DNA from: Acidobacteriota bacterium
Lineage (GTDB): Bacteria > Acidobacteriota > Blastocatellia > RBC074
DNA: 64,000 nt
Direction: 5' to 3'
Assembly: GCA_016715865.1 (NCBI GenBank)
Contig: JADJXM010000006.1
Span: forward strand, 248,001 to 312,000
In this document: one piece after another, positions 12,112 through 28,528 of the stretch
Layout: the number at the start of each line of letters is the position of its first letter
How positions within the stretch are numbered: position 1 is the stretch's first letter
Program-made: the position numbers and the translations under genes
The notes under the pieces: generated by a model
Seen by the model: the letters and a program-made list of their open reading frames with translations, nothing else
The model's database searches: none
What the model was told of the DNA's origin: nothing

Positions 12112-13161
12112 ATGAGCACCGTGATTGAGCAGGACGACAACCTGCAAATGTCCTTTCTTGACCACCTGGACGAATTGAGGCGAAGACTGATCAACTCGGT
12201 CGTCATCGTCGCAATCGCGTTCTCGATCTGCTTCGCATTTTCTGATTACATCTACCGGTTTCTCGCCGTGCCGGTCGTCCAGCAGCTTCAGAAAGAGCGT
12301 CGAACACAGCAGGCGGCTTCGGGAAATATCGACATAGCCAGGGTTAAGGAAGGTGAGACTGTCCAATACACCTTTACCCAGGAGACCGCGGTCAACGAGG
12401 TCAAAGTTCCTCTCGGGACCACGATTTCGGTCAAGCGTATAACCAAAGGCAAGGAATCGCTGCTGGTGCTGGCTTCACCATGGTCGGTGGGAAAAACGAT
12501 TCTTCCGGCGGAAACCCCTTTGAACACTATTGTCACTGAGGGAAGTTCCCGGTTATTTTTCGATGACGAGAATAACCGCCTGGTACTGCGGGGAGTGACG
12601 AGCGCCTTCATGATATACATTCGCGTCGCGCTCTATTCGGGCATTGCACTGGCGGTTCCGTTTCTCTTTTATCAGATCTGGGCCTTCATCTCGCCCGGCC
12701 TTTACAAACACGAAAAGAAGTACATCTTCCCGGTCCTGCTCATGGCGACGGTCTTCTTCTCGCTCGGAGCCGGTTTCGCATACAAGGTCGCCTTCCCGGC
12801 CGCCTGCGACTACCTGCTCGGCTGGGCTGAACAGGGAGGATTCCGCACGTTGCTCGACGCTGAGGACTACCTGGACCTGATCATCATGATCATGATCGGA
12901 CTGGGAATCGTTTTTCAGATCCCGACCATCGCGTTTGTTCTGGGAAGAATAGGGTTGGTCACGCCGGGTTTGATGATCCGCGTCTGGCGGTATGCGGTGG
13001 TGGCTATCGCGATCATCGCAGCCGTGCTGACTCCGACACCGGATGCCTTCAATATGATGATGTTCGCCGCGCCTATGTTCGGTCTCTATTTTCTGAGCAT
13101 CGGCATCGTCTGGGTCTTTGGCAAGCCTCGCAGGACCGATGCCGAAGTCGATAATGAATGA
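12112..13161 (+). CDS. tatC: Sec-independent translocase TatC with enlarged first periplasmic loop
   Basis: Core receptor for twin-arginine signal peptides. Seen: N-terminal 'SFLDHLDELRRRLI' with the signal-peptide-binding Glu, helix 1, then after 'FLAVPV' a segment of about 85-100 residues absent from E. coli TatC (roughly residues 55-160, strand-rich, e.g. 'VKVPLGTTISVKRITKGKES'). The normal sequence resumes at 'GVTSAFMIYIRVALY', 'FYQIWAFISPGLYKHEKKYI' and the last helices. Total length is 349 against about 250 usual. It starts 22 bp after tatA and is clearly its operon partner. The insert would lie in the periplasm. Confidence 0.95.
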   Translation: MSTVIEQDDNLQMSFLDHLDELRRRLINSVVIVAIAFSICFAFSDYIYRFLAVPVVQQLQKERRTQQAASGNIDIARVKEGETVQYTFTQETAVNEVKVPLGTTISVKRITKGKESLLVLASPWSVGKTILPAETPLNTIVTEGSSRLFFDDENNRLVLRGVTSAFMIYIRVALYSGIALAVPFLFYQIWAFISPGLYKHEKKYIFPVLLMATVFFSLGAGFAYKVAFPAACDYLLGWAEQGGFRTLLDAEDYLDLIIMIMIGLGIVFQIPTIAFVLGRIGLVTPGLMIRVWRYAVVAIAIIAAVLTPTPDAFNMMMFAAPMFGLYFLSIGIVWVFGKPRRTDAEVDNE

Positions 13162-13162
13162 G

Positions 13163-13364
13163 TAGTTTCCAGTAAGAAGAAGTTTCCAGTTTCCAGTTTC
13201 CAGTGAGAACACGCTATTTTTCATCTCACGGTTGCATATTTAACTCTTCTTCAGTTGAATACTATCAACTGGAAACTTCTTCAGCTGGAAACTTCTTCAG
13301 CTGGAAACTTCTTCAGCTGGAAACTTCTTCCACTGGAAACTTCTTCCACTGGAAACTTCTTCTT
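13163..13364. repeat. Family B inverted repeat with 16-bp tandem array
   Basis: The left arm (13163-13203) has repeated 'gtttccagtttccag' words. The right arm is six tandem 16-mers at 13269-13364: three copies of CTGGAAACTTCTTCAG, two ending in CCA and one ending in CTT. The arms are complementary. It separates tatC (+) from the convergent TPR gene (-) and reaches within 2 bp of the latter's stop codon. Confidence 0.9.
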
Positions 13365-13365
13365 A

Positions 13366-14769
<1,404 letters not shown>

Positions 14770-14832
14770 CGTTTTACCATCCTGCCGGCAGCCGTAACTT
14801 AAGTTATGGGCCCGCCGGTTCTCACTTCTCCA

Positions 14833-15744
14833 TCATTTCCCGGGGACTGCAGGCGCAACCACATTGAGCGCCTGCGACAGAATATCGAACGTCATCGGCA
14901 GTCGGCCGACGACTTCTCCGTCAAGCTGGACGAGCGCGCCTGACTTTGAGTCGGCCTTCGCTTTACGCGTCCACTGATAGACCACGCCGGAGCTGAGAGT
15001 ATGCCGTCCGGCAAGGCTCTGAAATGCATAATTCAAATAAGCTATACGGCTGCCGGTATTGAACAGACAGATATCCAGTTTATCGTCATCGATGCGGGCC
15101 TCAGGCGTCAGCGTGAACCATACCGCATATCGTGATGCATTGCCGATCACCGCGAAAGTGCTCTCGTAGACATTTCCATTGAAATCGATCGAGAACGGCG
15201 TCTGGGGCAGTCGCGCCAGATAATCGACTCCGGCCAGCAGATAAGCTCCGACGCCTGTCCATTTTTTCAGTCGCGAATCGACTCCGCTGACGATCGTCGC
15301 ATCCAGTCCGATTCCCGCCATCAATAAAAAGTAACGATGCCAGCCCGTTTCAGGTTTCATCGCGACGCCGACGCTGATTCGACGCGTTTCTCCACGGACG
15401 ATCTTCTCTGCCAGTGCCCGCGGATTTGCCGGAACGCCGATCTCTTTTGAAAAGACATTGGCGGTTCCGCAAGGCCAGACGGCAAGATCTGTCCCGGTTC
15501 CGACCAGTGGCTGAACAGCCTCGTTGATCGTTCCGTCTCCGCCACAAACCAGAACCACATCGACCCCATCACGCATGGCGGTTTCAGCCAGAGCCGTCGC
15601 ATGACCCGGGTATTGTGTCGGAATCGACTCGACGGACACGCCCAGGTCGCTCAGAGCACGGACGAGGGTCTGAACCTGACATCGAGATCGTTCCATCATC
15701 CCCGCCACCGGATTGTATATTAATGATACCCGCTTACACTCCAT
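14833..15744 (-). CDS. Diacylglycerol kinase-family lipid kinase
   Basis: 303 residues of the DagK/YegS/BmrU family, which phosphorylate diacylglycerol or sphingosine-like lipids with ATP at the inner membrane. Seen: 'SLIYNPVAG' at the N-terminus, the nucleotide motif 'VLVCGGDGTINEAV' and 'LAVWPCGTANVFSKEIG', followed by the beta-sandwich C-terminal domain ('DDKLDICLF'). Length is normal. It is a single gene; the lipid substrate cannot be told. Confidence 0.9.
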   Translation of the reverse strand: MECKRVSLIYNPVAGMMERSRCQVQTLVRALSDLGVSVESIPTQYPGHATALAETAMRDGVDVVLVCGGDGTINEAVQPLVGTGTDLAVWPCGTANVFSKEIGVPANPRALAEKIVRGETRRISVGVAMKPETGWHRYFLLMAGIGLDATIVSGVDSRLKKWTGVGAYLLAGVDYLARLPQTPFSIDFNGNVYESTFAVIGNASRYAVWFTLTPEARIDDDKLDICLFNTGSRIAYLNYAFQSLAGRHTLSSGVVYQWTRKAKADSKSGALVQLDGEVVGRLPMTFDILSQALNVVAPAVPGK

Positions 15745-15896
15745 ACGTTTTGTTCTCGTATAGCATATTGCAAAAACGGTGCCAACTCCAGAGACACAGC
15801 TAACCCCTTACATTCCAGCTATTTACATATAGCCGCTATTTAATATGAGAATGATTTTCCAGTCAGGTGGGGGGTTTAGACGACACTGCGGGAAGC

Positions 15897-16937
15897 CTAC
15901 CTTATCAGATTCCTTGGAGTGCGGCCTGAGACGGCGTCGATGGCGTTTTCGACTGCCAGCATGGCCATGGCCGTCCGTGTTTCGCGGGTGGCGCTGCCTA
16001 TGTGAGGAAGCAGGACAACATTCGTAAGGTCAAGCAGGCCCGGATGAACCGCCGGCTCGTTTTCAAAGACGTCAAGTCCGGCCCCGGCCAGGCGACCTGA
16101 CCTGAGAGCGTCAGACAGAGCAGCCTCATCGACTATCGGGCCGCGCGCGGTATTAATAAGATAACTGCCTGGCTTGATTCGAGAGAAGACATCGCGATCT
16201 ATCAGGTGCTGAGTCGTCGCGGCCAGGGGGACGTGGAGACTGACAATATCGGCGTTCTCGATCAACTGATGAAATGTCGCCCGTCGAGCGGTTGCGCCAT
16301 CGCTGCGAGAGCTTTGCATGAGGAATCCTGTCTGGGTTCTTGCGCTGGCCTGCTTTGCCAGCATATGGGCGTTGTGCTGAGGATCGTCACGGTAGGCCAC
16401 ATCGTCGCGCCCGCAATATATAACGGACATGCCGAAACCATTGGCACGGCGCGCGACCGCTCGGCCTATGCGGCCGTATCCGATAATTCCCATAGTCTTG
16501 CCCGTCAGACCCATCCCGAGCATCATGTCCAGGTCCCATCCGGTGAATTTTCCGGCGCGTAAAAAGGCATCGGCCTCAACGACACGCCTGGTGACGGCAA
16601 GAATCAGGGCCCATGTCAGATCGGCCGTCGCATCCGTCAAAACGTCAGGTGTATTTGTGATAAAAATGCCTTGTTGCTGCGCACTCGTCACGTCGATATT
16701 GTTATAACCGACCGCCACATTGGCAATGACACGCAGCTTCGTGGCTGATTGAATCATTTCCCGATCGATCGTATCCGTCAGCAGGCAGATCAGCCCGTCG
16801 GCGTCCTTCAGACCTTCTCGGAGCGATTCCCTCTGGAGCTGCCCACTGGTCACACCAACTCGATAGTCGCAGACCTCGCCAAGACGATTCATGGCTGCTT
16901 CAGGCAGTTGTCGCGTTATGAAGATTTGAGGCCGCAT
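15897..16937 (-). CDS. D-isomer-specific 2-hydroxyacid dehydrogenase (glyoxylate/hydroxypyruvate reductase type)
   Basis: NAD(P)H-dependent reduction of a 2-oxoacid such as glyoxylate or hydroxypyruvate. Seen: Rossmann motif 'MGIIGYGRIGRAVA', and the catalytic triad residues in 'NTARGPIVDEAAL' (Arg), 'GLDVFENEP' (Glu) and 'VLLPHIGSAT' (His). At 346 residues it is about 25 longer than the family norm because of an insert after 'MSVIYCGRDD' (around residues 180-215, 'ASARTQTGFLMQSSRSD'), which lies in the NAD-binding domain. It is monocistronic as far as I can see. Confidence 0.92.
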   Translation of the reverse strand: MRPQIFITRQLPEAAMNRLGEVCDYRVGVTSGQLQRESLREGLKDADGLICLLTDTIDREMIQSATKLRVIANVAVGYNNIDVTSAQQQGIFITNTPDVLTDATADLTWALILAVTRRVVEADAFLRAGKFTGWDLDMMLGMGLTGKTMGIIGYGRIGRAVARRANGFGMSVIYCGRDDVAYRDDPQHNAHMLAKQASARTQTGFLMQSSRSDGATARRATFHQLIENADIVSLHVPLAATTQHLIDRDVFSRIKPGSYLINTARGPIVDEAALSDALRSGRLAGAGLDVFENEPAVHPGLLDLTNVVLLPHIGSATRETRTAMAMLAVENAIDAVSGRTPRNLIR

Positions 16938-17002
16938 ATTATTCAGCTTCTGGTTGCTCTCGTCAATACCGCCGTTTTGTTATACCTTTCTGTTTCACTT
17001 TA

Positions 17003-17908
17003 TTGCAGAAAAGATCAAAATCCAAGTCTGCTAAATGGATCTTTATGGAATATTCAATGGTCAGGACTTTCGATCATGCCGGTTATTATGAAACCCGCCT
17101 GATCCTGATGTTAATCACTCTTGGCATCGCCATCTATAAATATCGCTTCAAGGGCGATCGCCGATTTCTGATCATATTCGCAAGCGGAGCATTGCTGTTG
17201 ACCGTGACCGAATATCTCCTGCAACTCAATGGACTGAGGGGCGCGGGATACAACTTCTCGCTCTTCGGGATCGTCATTCGAGGAATACACGGGCCGATGC
17301 TGCAGGGGTTGCTTGAAGGTGGGTCGTGCGGTCTGATTGCCTTCTGGTTTGCCGATCAGCGTTCAGCGCAGGCGAAGCGCCGTGAATGGGTTCCGTTTGG
17401 TATCGTCTGCGTTATCGTGGTCGTCTTGTCGATTGTCGCGGGTTATGCAGCCCGACCGCATCCGGTCTCGTCATCAAGACAGATGTTTTCGACTGTCATG
17501 GTCTTTTATGCGACGACGATCATCTTCGTTTCGCTGGTCATCGCCTGGCGCAGGGATGCGATCAGCGATTTCGTCAATTTTTTTGGCGGGCTTCTATTGT
17601 ATGCGCTGCTCAGCCTCGAACCTTTGCATATCCTCGGAGTCAGATTTATCGGGACGATAACTGATTCTCAGGTTCATCCGGCTTCAGTGCCGATCCAGGC
17701 TGTCCTCATGCTGCTTTCACACGTCTATGAGATCGCCGGCGCAAGGCTCCATATTTTCATCATACCGGCGCTGTTGGGTCTGGTGGCGCTTCGGGAAAAG
17801 AAGGTCATGGAATCCGGAGAAAGATATTCAACCCAGCATTTGCTCGACCTGGCCCAGAGAGGCTGGCGCAGGCGATCGAAACCCTTCCAGAAAGAAAAAT
17901 CTCCCTGA
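17003..17908 (+). CDS. Polytopic membrane protein of unknown function
   Basis: 301 residues with about seven hydrophobic helices ('LILMLITLGIAIY', 'FLIIFASGALLLTVTEYLL', 'FGIVCVIVVVLSIVAGYA', 'FYATTIIFVSLVIAW', 'FFGGLLLYALLSLEPLHILG') and a basic C-terminus. I do not recognise the family. ATG 17045 ('MEYSMVRTF') is an alternative start that removes a Lys/Ser-rich leader. A hairpin terminator follows at 18084. Confidence 0.7.
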   Translation: MQKRSKSKSAKWIFMEYSMVRTFDHAGYYETRLILMLITLGIAIYKYRFKGDRRFLIIFASGALLLTVTEYLLQLNGLRGAGYNFSLFGIVIRGIHGPMLQGLLEGGSCGLIAFWFADQRSAQAKRREWVPFGIVCVIVVVLSIVAGYAARPHPVSSSRQMFSTVMVFYATTIIFVSLVIAWRRDAISDFVNFFGGLLLYALLSLEPLHILGVRFIGTITDSQVHPASVPIQAVLMLLSHVYEIAGARLHIFIIPALLGLVALREKKVMESGERYSTQHLLDLAQRGWRRRSKPFQKEKSP

Positions 17909-17924
17909 CTGCCGGTGAAGTTTC

Positions 17925-18056
17925 CAGCAGGAAGAAGTTTCCAGTCGCCTGCTACAGATTCGCAAATAGAAATAAGCGCGAGTTCTTTGGCAAGTATGAA
18001 CCTGTTCCTGCCCGTAAAACTGGAAACTGGAAACTTCTTCCTGCTGGAAACTTTAC
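17925..18056. repeat. Family B inverted repeat
   Basis: The left arm has 'gtttccagcaggaagaag' and 'gtttccag'; the right arm has 'aaactggaaactggaaac' and 'ttcttcctgctggaaact', the reverse complement. The loop (about 17960-18020) is unrelated to that of the 13.2 kb copy. It begins 17 bp after the stop of the membrane-protein gene. Confidence 0.85.
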
Positions 18057-18083
18057 CAGAGACTGAGCGGTTGCAAAAAAAAT

Positions 18084-18117
18084 AAACGGGAAATCATAAG
18101 CGACTTCCCGTTTTCAT
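18084..18117. terminator. Bidirectional terminator between convergent genes
   Basis: AAACGGGAA (18084-18092) and TTCCCGTTT (18105-18113) form a 9-bp stem with a 12-nt loop. TTTT follows on the + strand, and on the - strand the stem is followed by a T-rich run (complement of 'aaaaaaaataaa'). It lies between the + strand membrane protein and the - strand Flp pilin. Confidence 0.75.
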
Positions 18118-18165
18118 TGTCTGTATTTTATATGTTTGATTGATTCAAATTTTGTTTTAGTCCGA

Positions 18166-18290
18166 CTCTCGGCTACACATTGAGTTATTCCTGGAGGGGA
18201 AATAGCGGGTGATTTCATGGAAGGGACGTGTCAAGGAAGTTGCGGTCAATTAACGTATCAAGAGACGGGCCTCAATGTGTAGCTAGAGAG
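18166..18290. repeat. 125-bp element bounded by inverted repeats
   Basis: GCTACACATTGAG (18172-18184) is perfectly repeated in reverse at 18271-18283, and the pairing extends outward through CTCTC (18166-18170) and AGAGAG (18285-18290) with a small bulge. The 86-nt interior has no coding potential. It could be a structured RNA or a MITE-like remnant. No target duplication is obvious. Confidence 0.6.
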
Positions 18291-18448
18291 TAAACTGAGA
18301 ACATTGAAAATATTCTCAAACTCGGATGTGGCGTTTAACCTTTACGGGCGCCACGAACAAAATTTCAAATATCTATCCCAGCAAATACTGGCCCAGCAAA
18401 TTCCGGCCTTGTCGTTTCCAGGATCTTCAGCGTCGCGTTTTGCGGTCA

Positions 18449-18655
18449 TTACCGGGCGCTGAATTTCTCAAATGCCCAGCGCGTGTACTGCTCTACGGTT
18501 ATATCCTGCATACCGATTGCTCGACTGACGCTGAATCCCAATAGAGTCAACATAAAAACCGTTGACGCACCGATCAAAGTGAGCAGTAACGAATATTCGA
18601 CTACGCTTTGTCCTTCTTCTTCTTTTATGAACTCTATCAGTTTCTCTATCCACAT
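18449..18655 (-). CDS. flp: Flp/Fap-type (type IVb) pilin
   Basis: 68 residues with the class signature: a short charged leader, 'EEEGQSVVEYSLLLTLIGAS' and a hydrophobic helix continuing as 'TVFMLTLLGFSVSRAIG'. The Glu-Tyr pair in 'VVEYSLLL' is the Flp hallmark next to the prepilin peptidase site (Gly-Gln). A purine-rich 'GGGGAACAG' precedes the ATG. No tad/cpa assembly genes are in this window, so assembly must depend on genes elsewhere. It is transcribed towards the terminator at 18084. Confidence 0.88.
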   Translation of the reverse strand: MWIEKLIEFIKEEEGQSVVEYSLLLTLIGASTVFMLTLLGFSVSRAIGMQDITVEQYTRWAFEKFSAR

Positions 18656-18895
18656 AACTGTTCCCCAGTCCTGATTCGGTACCGGGGGGGCGTACCGTTT
18701 ATCGTTACTTCAGACACCTGTAGTAATAGCAATGTCCGTGCCAAAGCACGTCCCGGAGCTGGACAACAGCCACAACCTATTTGTAATCAATGAAATAACG
18801 AAGCAGGAGCTGAGGTTTAGCAGGGCCTGGCGGCGACATATGACACTTGAAGTTTACAAGACAGTGTGGAAGTGTCGTCACATGTTGTCAACAAT
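18656..18895. other. Non-coding region upstream of flp
   Basis: This AT-richer stretch must hold the flp promoter on the - strand. I see a G7 run at 18684-18692 but no confident -35/-10 pair and no gene. Confidence 0.4.
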
Positions 18896-19043
18896 AGTTT
18901 CCAGTTTCCAGTTAGGAAGTTTCCAGTATTCTAGACTGTATAAGTTAATTCCATAGACATTGTTTCAATTGTGACTGATAACAAACACTAAAGAAGCGAC
19001 TGGAAACTGGAAACTTCTCCACTGGAAACTTCCCCACGGGAAA
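18896..19043. repeat. Family B inverted repeat
   Basis: The left arm 18896-18926 ('agtttccagtttccagttag', then 'gaagtttccag') faces the right arm 18997-19043 ('gactggaaactggaaacttc', then two further 'actggaaac'-type units). The right arm stops directly at the stop codon (CTA, 19044-19046) of the - strand CstB-like gene. Confidence 0.85.
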
Positions 19044-20441
19044 CTAATTCCCCTCGCATGGAGTCCCCTCGACGGGATAGCCTGCATTAACCCAAGCGGC
19101 AGTTCCTCCAACGACATTGAAGAGATTCGAGAAACCCCGGCGGGCTAGAATGGAGGTTGCGATGCTTGAGCGGTAACCGCCGGCGCAGATGATGGCAGTA
19201 TCTTTTTCAGGATCGATAGCTGAAATCTCTTCGCCGACATGAGCCAGTGGAGCGTTGATGGCAGTCGGAGCGTGACCGGATTTATACTCACCTGGCTGGC
19301 GAACGTCTATGACCTGCAGGTCGGGGTTCTCCTCAAGCCTGTGTTTGAGCTCGTCGACGGAGATCTGAGGGATGGTCTGGACAGGAAAACGGACTTTATT
19401 CCAGGCGTATATACCGCCAGAGAGATAGCCCTTGATGTTTTCGATGCCGACGCGCGCGAGACGGGTGATTGAACTGGTTATCTGTTCATCGTCCTCTGCG
19501 ATAATGACGACAGGAGCATCCAGCTTGATCAGGGTTCCCGCCCATGAAGCGAACTGTCCTGTCAGCCCGATATTGAGTGAACCTGGTATGTGCCCCGCCC
19601 CGAAGGCGACTGGCTGACGAACATCAAGCACAGTGACCCCGTCTTCAATCAGATCCTGTACATCAAGTAACGATAAGGCGGCCGGAGTTGGAAGGTCCTC
19701 CAGCAGCTTCGCGCCGCTTCGATTTATCTCGGCATCTTTTGAGAAATAGGCTGGAGCTTCCGGCAGGTCCGTCGTCATCATCCTGACGAATTCCTGCCGT
19801 GTCATCGGCTGAAGCGCGTAGTTAAAACGGCGCTGCTGGCCGATGGTCGACGAAGTCTCACTTGAGATGTTGCGCCCGCAGAGCGATCCGGCGCCGTGCG
19901 CGGGAAAAACTTCGACATCGTCGTCGAGCTTGAGCAGTCTATCGAGACTGTCGTAAAGCATCTCGGCCATCTGCTCTGAGGTATAGCCTTTCGAGCCTGC
20001 CAGATCAGGTCTGCCGACGTCGCCGATGAAGAGTGTGTCCCCGGTCAAAACCTTGAGGGGCCTGTCCGACACTTCCGTATCGACGACCAGAATCGAGATG
20101 CTCTCGGGCGTATGACCCGGCGTCTCCCAAAACCTGAGAAGGACTTTCCCGAGCTTTATCTCATCACCATCCCGGACAGCGATGTGATTGAATTCAGCCC
20201 CGGCACGCTGCCCGAAGACGATCCTGGCGCCAGTCCGCTCCGCCAGTTCCATATGCCCGCTGACGAAATCGGCATGCAGGTGAGTTTCGATCACATATTT
20301 GATCTTCAGGCCCTGCGAACCTGCATCGATAATGTACTGATCTACATCGCGCTGAGGATCGACCACAGCGGCTTCACCATCGGAGCCGATCAGATACGAT
20401 GCATGCGCCAGGCAACCGAGATAAAACTGTTTGAAGTACAT
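19044..20441 (-). CDS. CstB-like persulfide dioxygenase with two rhodanese domains
   Basis: 465 residues in three parts. The N-terminal metallo-beta-lactamase domain (1-230) has 'ETHLHADFVSGH' (His54, His56, Asp58, His63), 'TPGHTPESI', 'TGDTLFIGDVGRPDLAG' and 'FPAHGAGSLC', as in ETHE1-type non-haem iron persulfide dioxygenases. A first rhodanese domain (about 265-360) lacks the catalytic Cys (loop 'IIAEDDEQITSS'). A second (about 370-460) has it in 'IICAGGYRSS'. This MBL/pseudo-rhodanese/rhodanese order is that of CstB, which oxidises and transfers sulfane sulfur during sulfide detoxification. GGAGAGG precedes the ATG. It lies downstream of the RND efflux operon and amidohydrolase on the same strand. 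Confidence 0.92.
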   Translation of the reverse strand: MYFKQFYLGCLAHASYLIGSDGEAAVVDPQRDVDQYIIDAGSQGLKIKYVIETHLHADFVSGHMELAERTGARIVFGQRAGAEFNHIAVRDGDEIKLGKVLLRFWETPGHTPESISILVVDTEVSDRPLKVLTGDTLFIGDVGRPDLAGSKGYTSEQMAEMLYDSLDRLLKLDDDVEVFPAHGAGSLCGRNISSETSSTIGQQRRFNYALQPMTRQEFVRMMTTDLPEAPAYFSKDAEINRSGAKLLEDLPTPAALSLLDVQDLIEDGVTVLDVRQPVAFGAGHIPGSLNIGLTGQFASWAGTLIKLDAPVVIIAEDDEQITSSITRLARVGIENIKGYLSGGIYAWNKVRFPVQTIPQISVDELKHRLEENPDLQVIDVRQPGEYKSGHAPTAINAPLAHVGEEISAIDPEKDTAIICAGGYRSSIATSILARRGFSNLFNVVGGTAAWVNAGYPVEGTPCEGN

Positions 20442-20460
20442 AAGTCCTCTCCAGGAGTGA

Positions 20461-21507
<1,047 letters not shown>

Positions 21508-21568
21508 AACCTGAATATTATCCACGCTTGTGACCAGAGCGGAAATGGCTGGCGGAGTTTGAATCGAG

Positions 21569-21625
21569 AAGGCCGCAAAGGAGCGCGAAGAGAGATTCTG
21601 TCTCTTTGCGCTTCTTTGCGGCCTT
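21569..21625. repeat. Inverted repeat, 'ggccgcaaag' type
   Basis: 'aaggccgcaaaggagcgcga' near 21569 is repeated in reverse as 'gcgcttctttgcggcctt' ending at 21625, with a small mismatch and a short loop ('agattctgtctct'). It lies between the YHS-domain gene and the amidohydrolase, both on the - strand, and could act as a partial terminator between them. Confidence 0.75.
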
Positions 21626-21672
21626 AGCGATTTAGTTCTCGATCAGTGAAATCTGTTTTCGCAGCACCAGTC

Positions 21673-22476
21673 TTATTTCTTCAGATACTTTTCGGGAGCC
21701 TTGAGCACTGCATCCTTGCAACTCTCGCAGCAGAAATAGACGGTTCGTCCGAAGACCTCTGCCTTGACGTTCTTATTGACGGGCTCGCCGGTGACAGGGC
21801 AGGTCGTAATACCGTCGCCTTTACCGAGAAATGCACTCTCTTCGACCTTTTCACCCGGCAGTTCATGGCGCTTATGCATGACTGCCATGCCTTCGGCGAC
21901 GAACTCCGAAACTCCGTCCGAATGCGAATGAAGCAGCTTGACAACGTACGGATCAGTCGTGGTTTCGATAATCTTGACGCCCTTATCGGTGTTGACGATC
22001 TCCATTTTGATCTTGTCAGCGTGCTCGAAGAGCGCCCTGTAAAGCGGATCCCACATGCGAATCGGCTGCTTCTTTTCAAGCCGGCTCTTCATCGCCCAGA
22101 CATGCTCGACAATCATGGCCTGAACCTTCGGATCGTCCGATTCAGTGACCGTGACGACTCCGTTTTCGGTTTTGGTAACAGTTCGGTTGACCTTCTTATG
22201 TTCGTCGAAGAGACTGTGAATGGTCTGCATGTCTTCCATACGACCACCCTGGCCGGCACCCTGGCCCTGCATGCGGCCCTGGCCCATGCCTCTGCCCATC
22301 ATGCCCTGACCACTGCCCTGACCTGATCCCTGTCCCATTCCGCCTTTGCAACCTTCGCATTTCTTCTGCTCCTGTTGGCCATGCTGGTGCCCTTGAGCCA
22401 GTCCCGTCAGCGAGATCGCCGCAAACAATGCCAAAGCGCCAAAGATCATTGATAGTGTTTTAATATTAGTTTTCAT
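21673..22476 (-). CDS. Secreted YHS-domain protein with Met/Gly/Gln-rich stretch
   Basis: 267 residues: signal peptide ('MIFGALALFAAISLTGLAQG'), a His/Cys/Met-rich low-complexity segment at about 28-80 ('KKCEGCKGGMGQGSGQGSGQ', 'MMGRGMGQGRMQGQGAG'), a helical middle ('LLHSHSDGVSEFVAEGMAVM'), and a C-terminal YHS/TRASH-like domain ('CPVTGEPVNKNVKAEVFGR', 'VYFCCESCKDAVLKAPEKYL'). Cys-Cys-x-x-Cys and the CxGCK/Met repeats suggest binding of Cu or another thiophilic metal in the periplasm. AAGAGGTGG precedes the ATG. It lies about 60 bp after the RND pump gene and is likely the last member of that operon. Confidence 0.82.
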   Translation of the reverse strand: MKTNIKTLSMIFGALALFAAISLTGLAQGHQHGQQEQKKCEGCKGGMGQGSGQGSGQGMMGRGMGQGRMQGQGAGQGGRMEDMQTIHSLFDEHKKVNRTVTKTENGVVTVTESDDPKVQAMIVEHVWAMKSRLEKKQPIRMWDPLYRALFEHADKIKMEIVNTDKGVKIIETTTDPYVVKLLHSHSDGVSEFVAEGMAVMHKRHELPGEKVEESAFLGKGDGITTCPVTGEPVNKNVKAEVFGRTVYFCCESCKDAVLKAPEKYLKK

Positions 22477-22533
22477 AATGCCACCTCTTATTGCATTCTC
22501 TCACTGGGAACGTCGAACCCCAGTATTATTATA

Positions 22534-25812
<3,279 letters not shown>

Positions 25813-25821
25813 CGCTTTTCC

Positions 25822-27015
<1,194 letters not shown>

Positions 27016-27049
27016 GTTGATTTCCATTCCAATGGGGCGCTTGCGGTTC

Positions 27050-28524
<1,475 letters not shown>

Positions 28525-28528
<4 letters not shown>

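Noticed and set aside
12553..13224. A 223-codon - strand frame opposite tatC
   Set aside because: It is a shadow of tatC; composition is extremely charged and there is no ribosome-binding site.
13269..13364. Possible CRISPR array
   Set aside because: The 16-bp units are directly adjacent without spacers, and there are no cas genes in the window.
18166..18290. Insertion-sequence remnant
   Set aside because: No transposase fragment and no target-site duplication could be seen; kept only as an inverted-repeat element.
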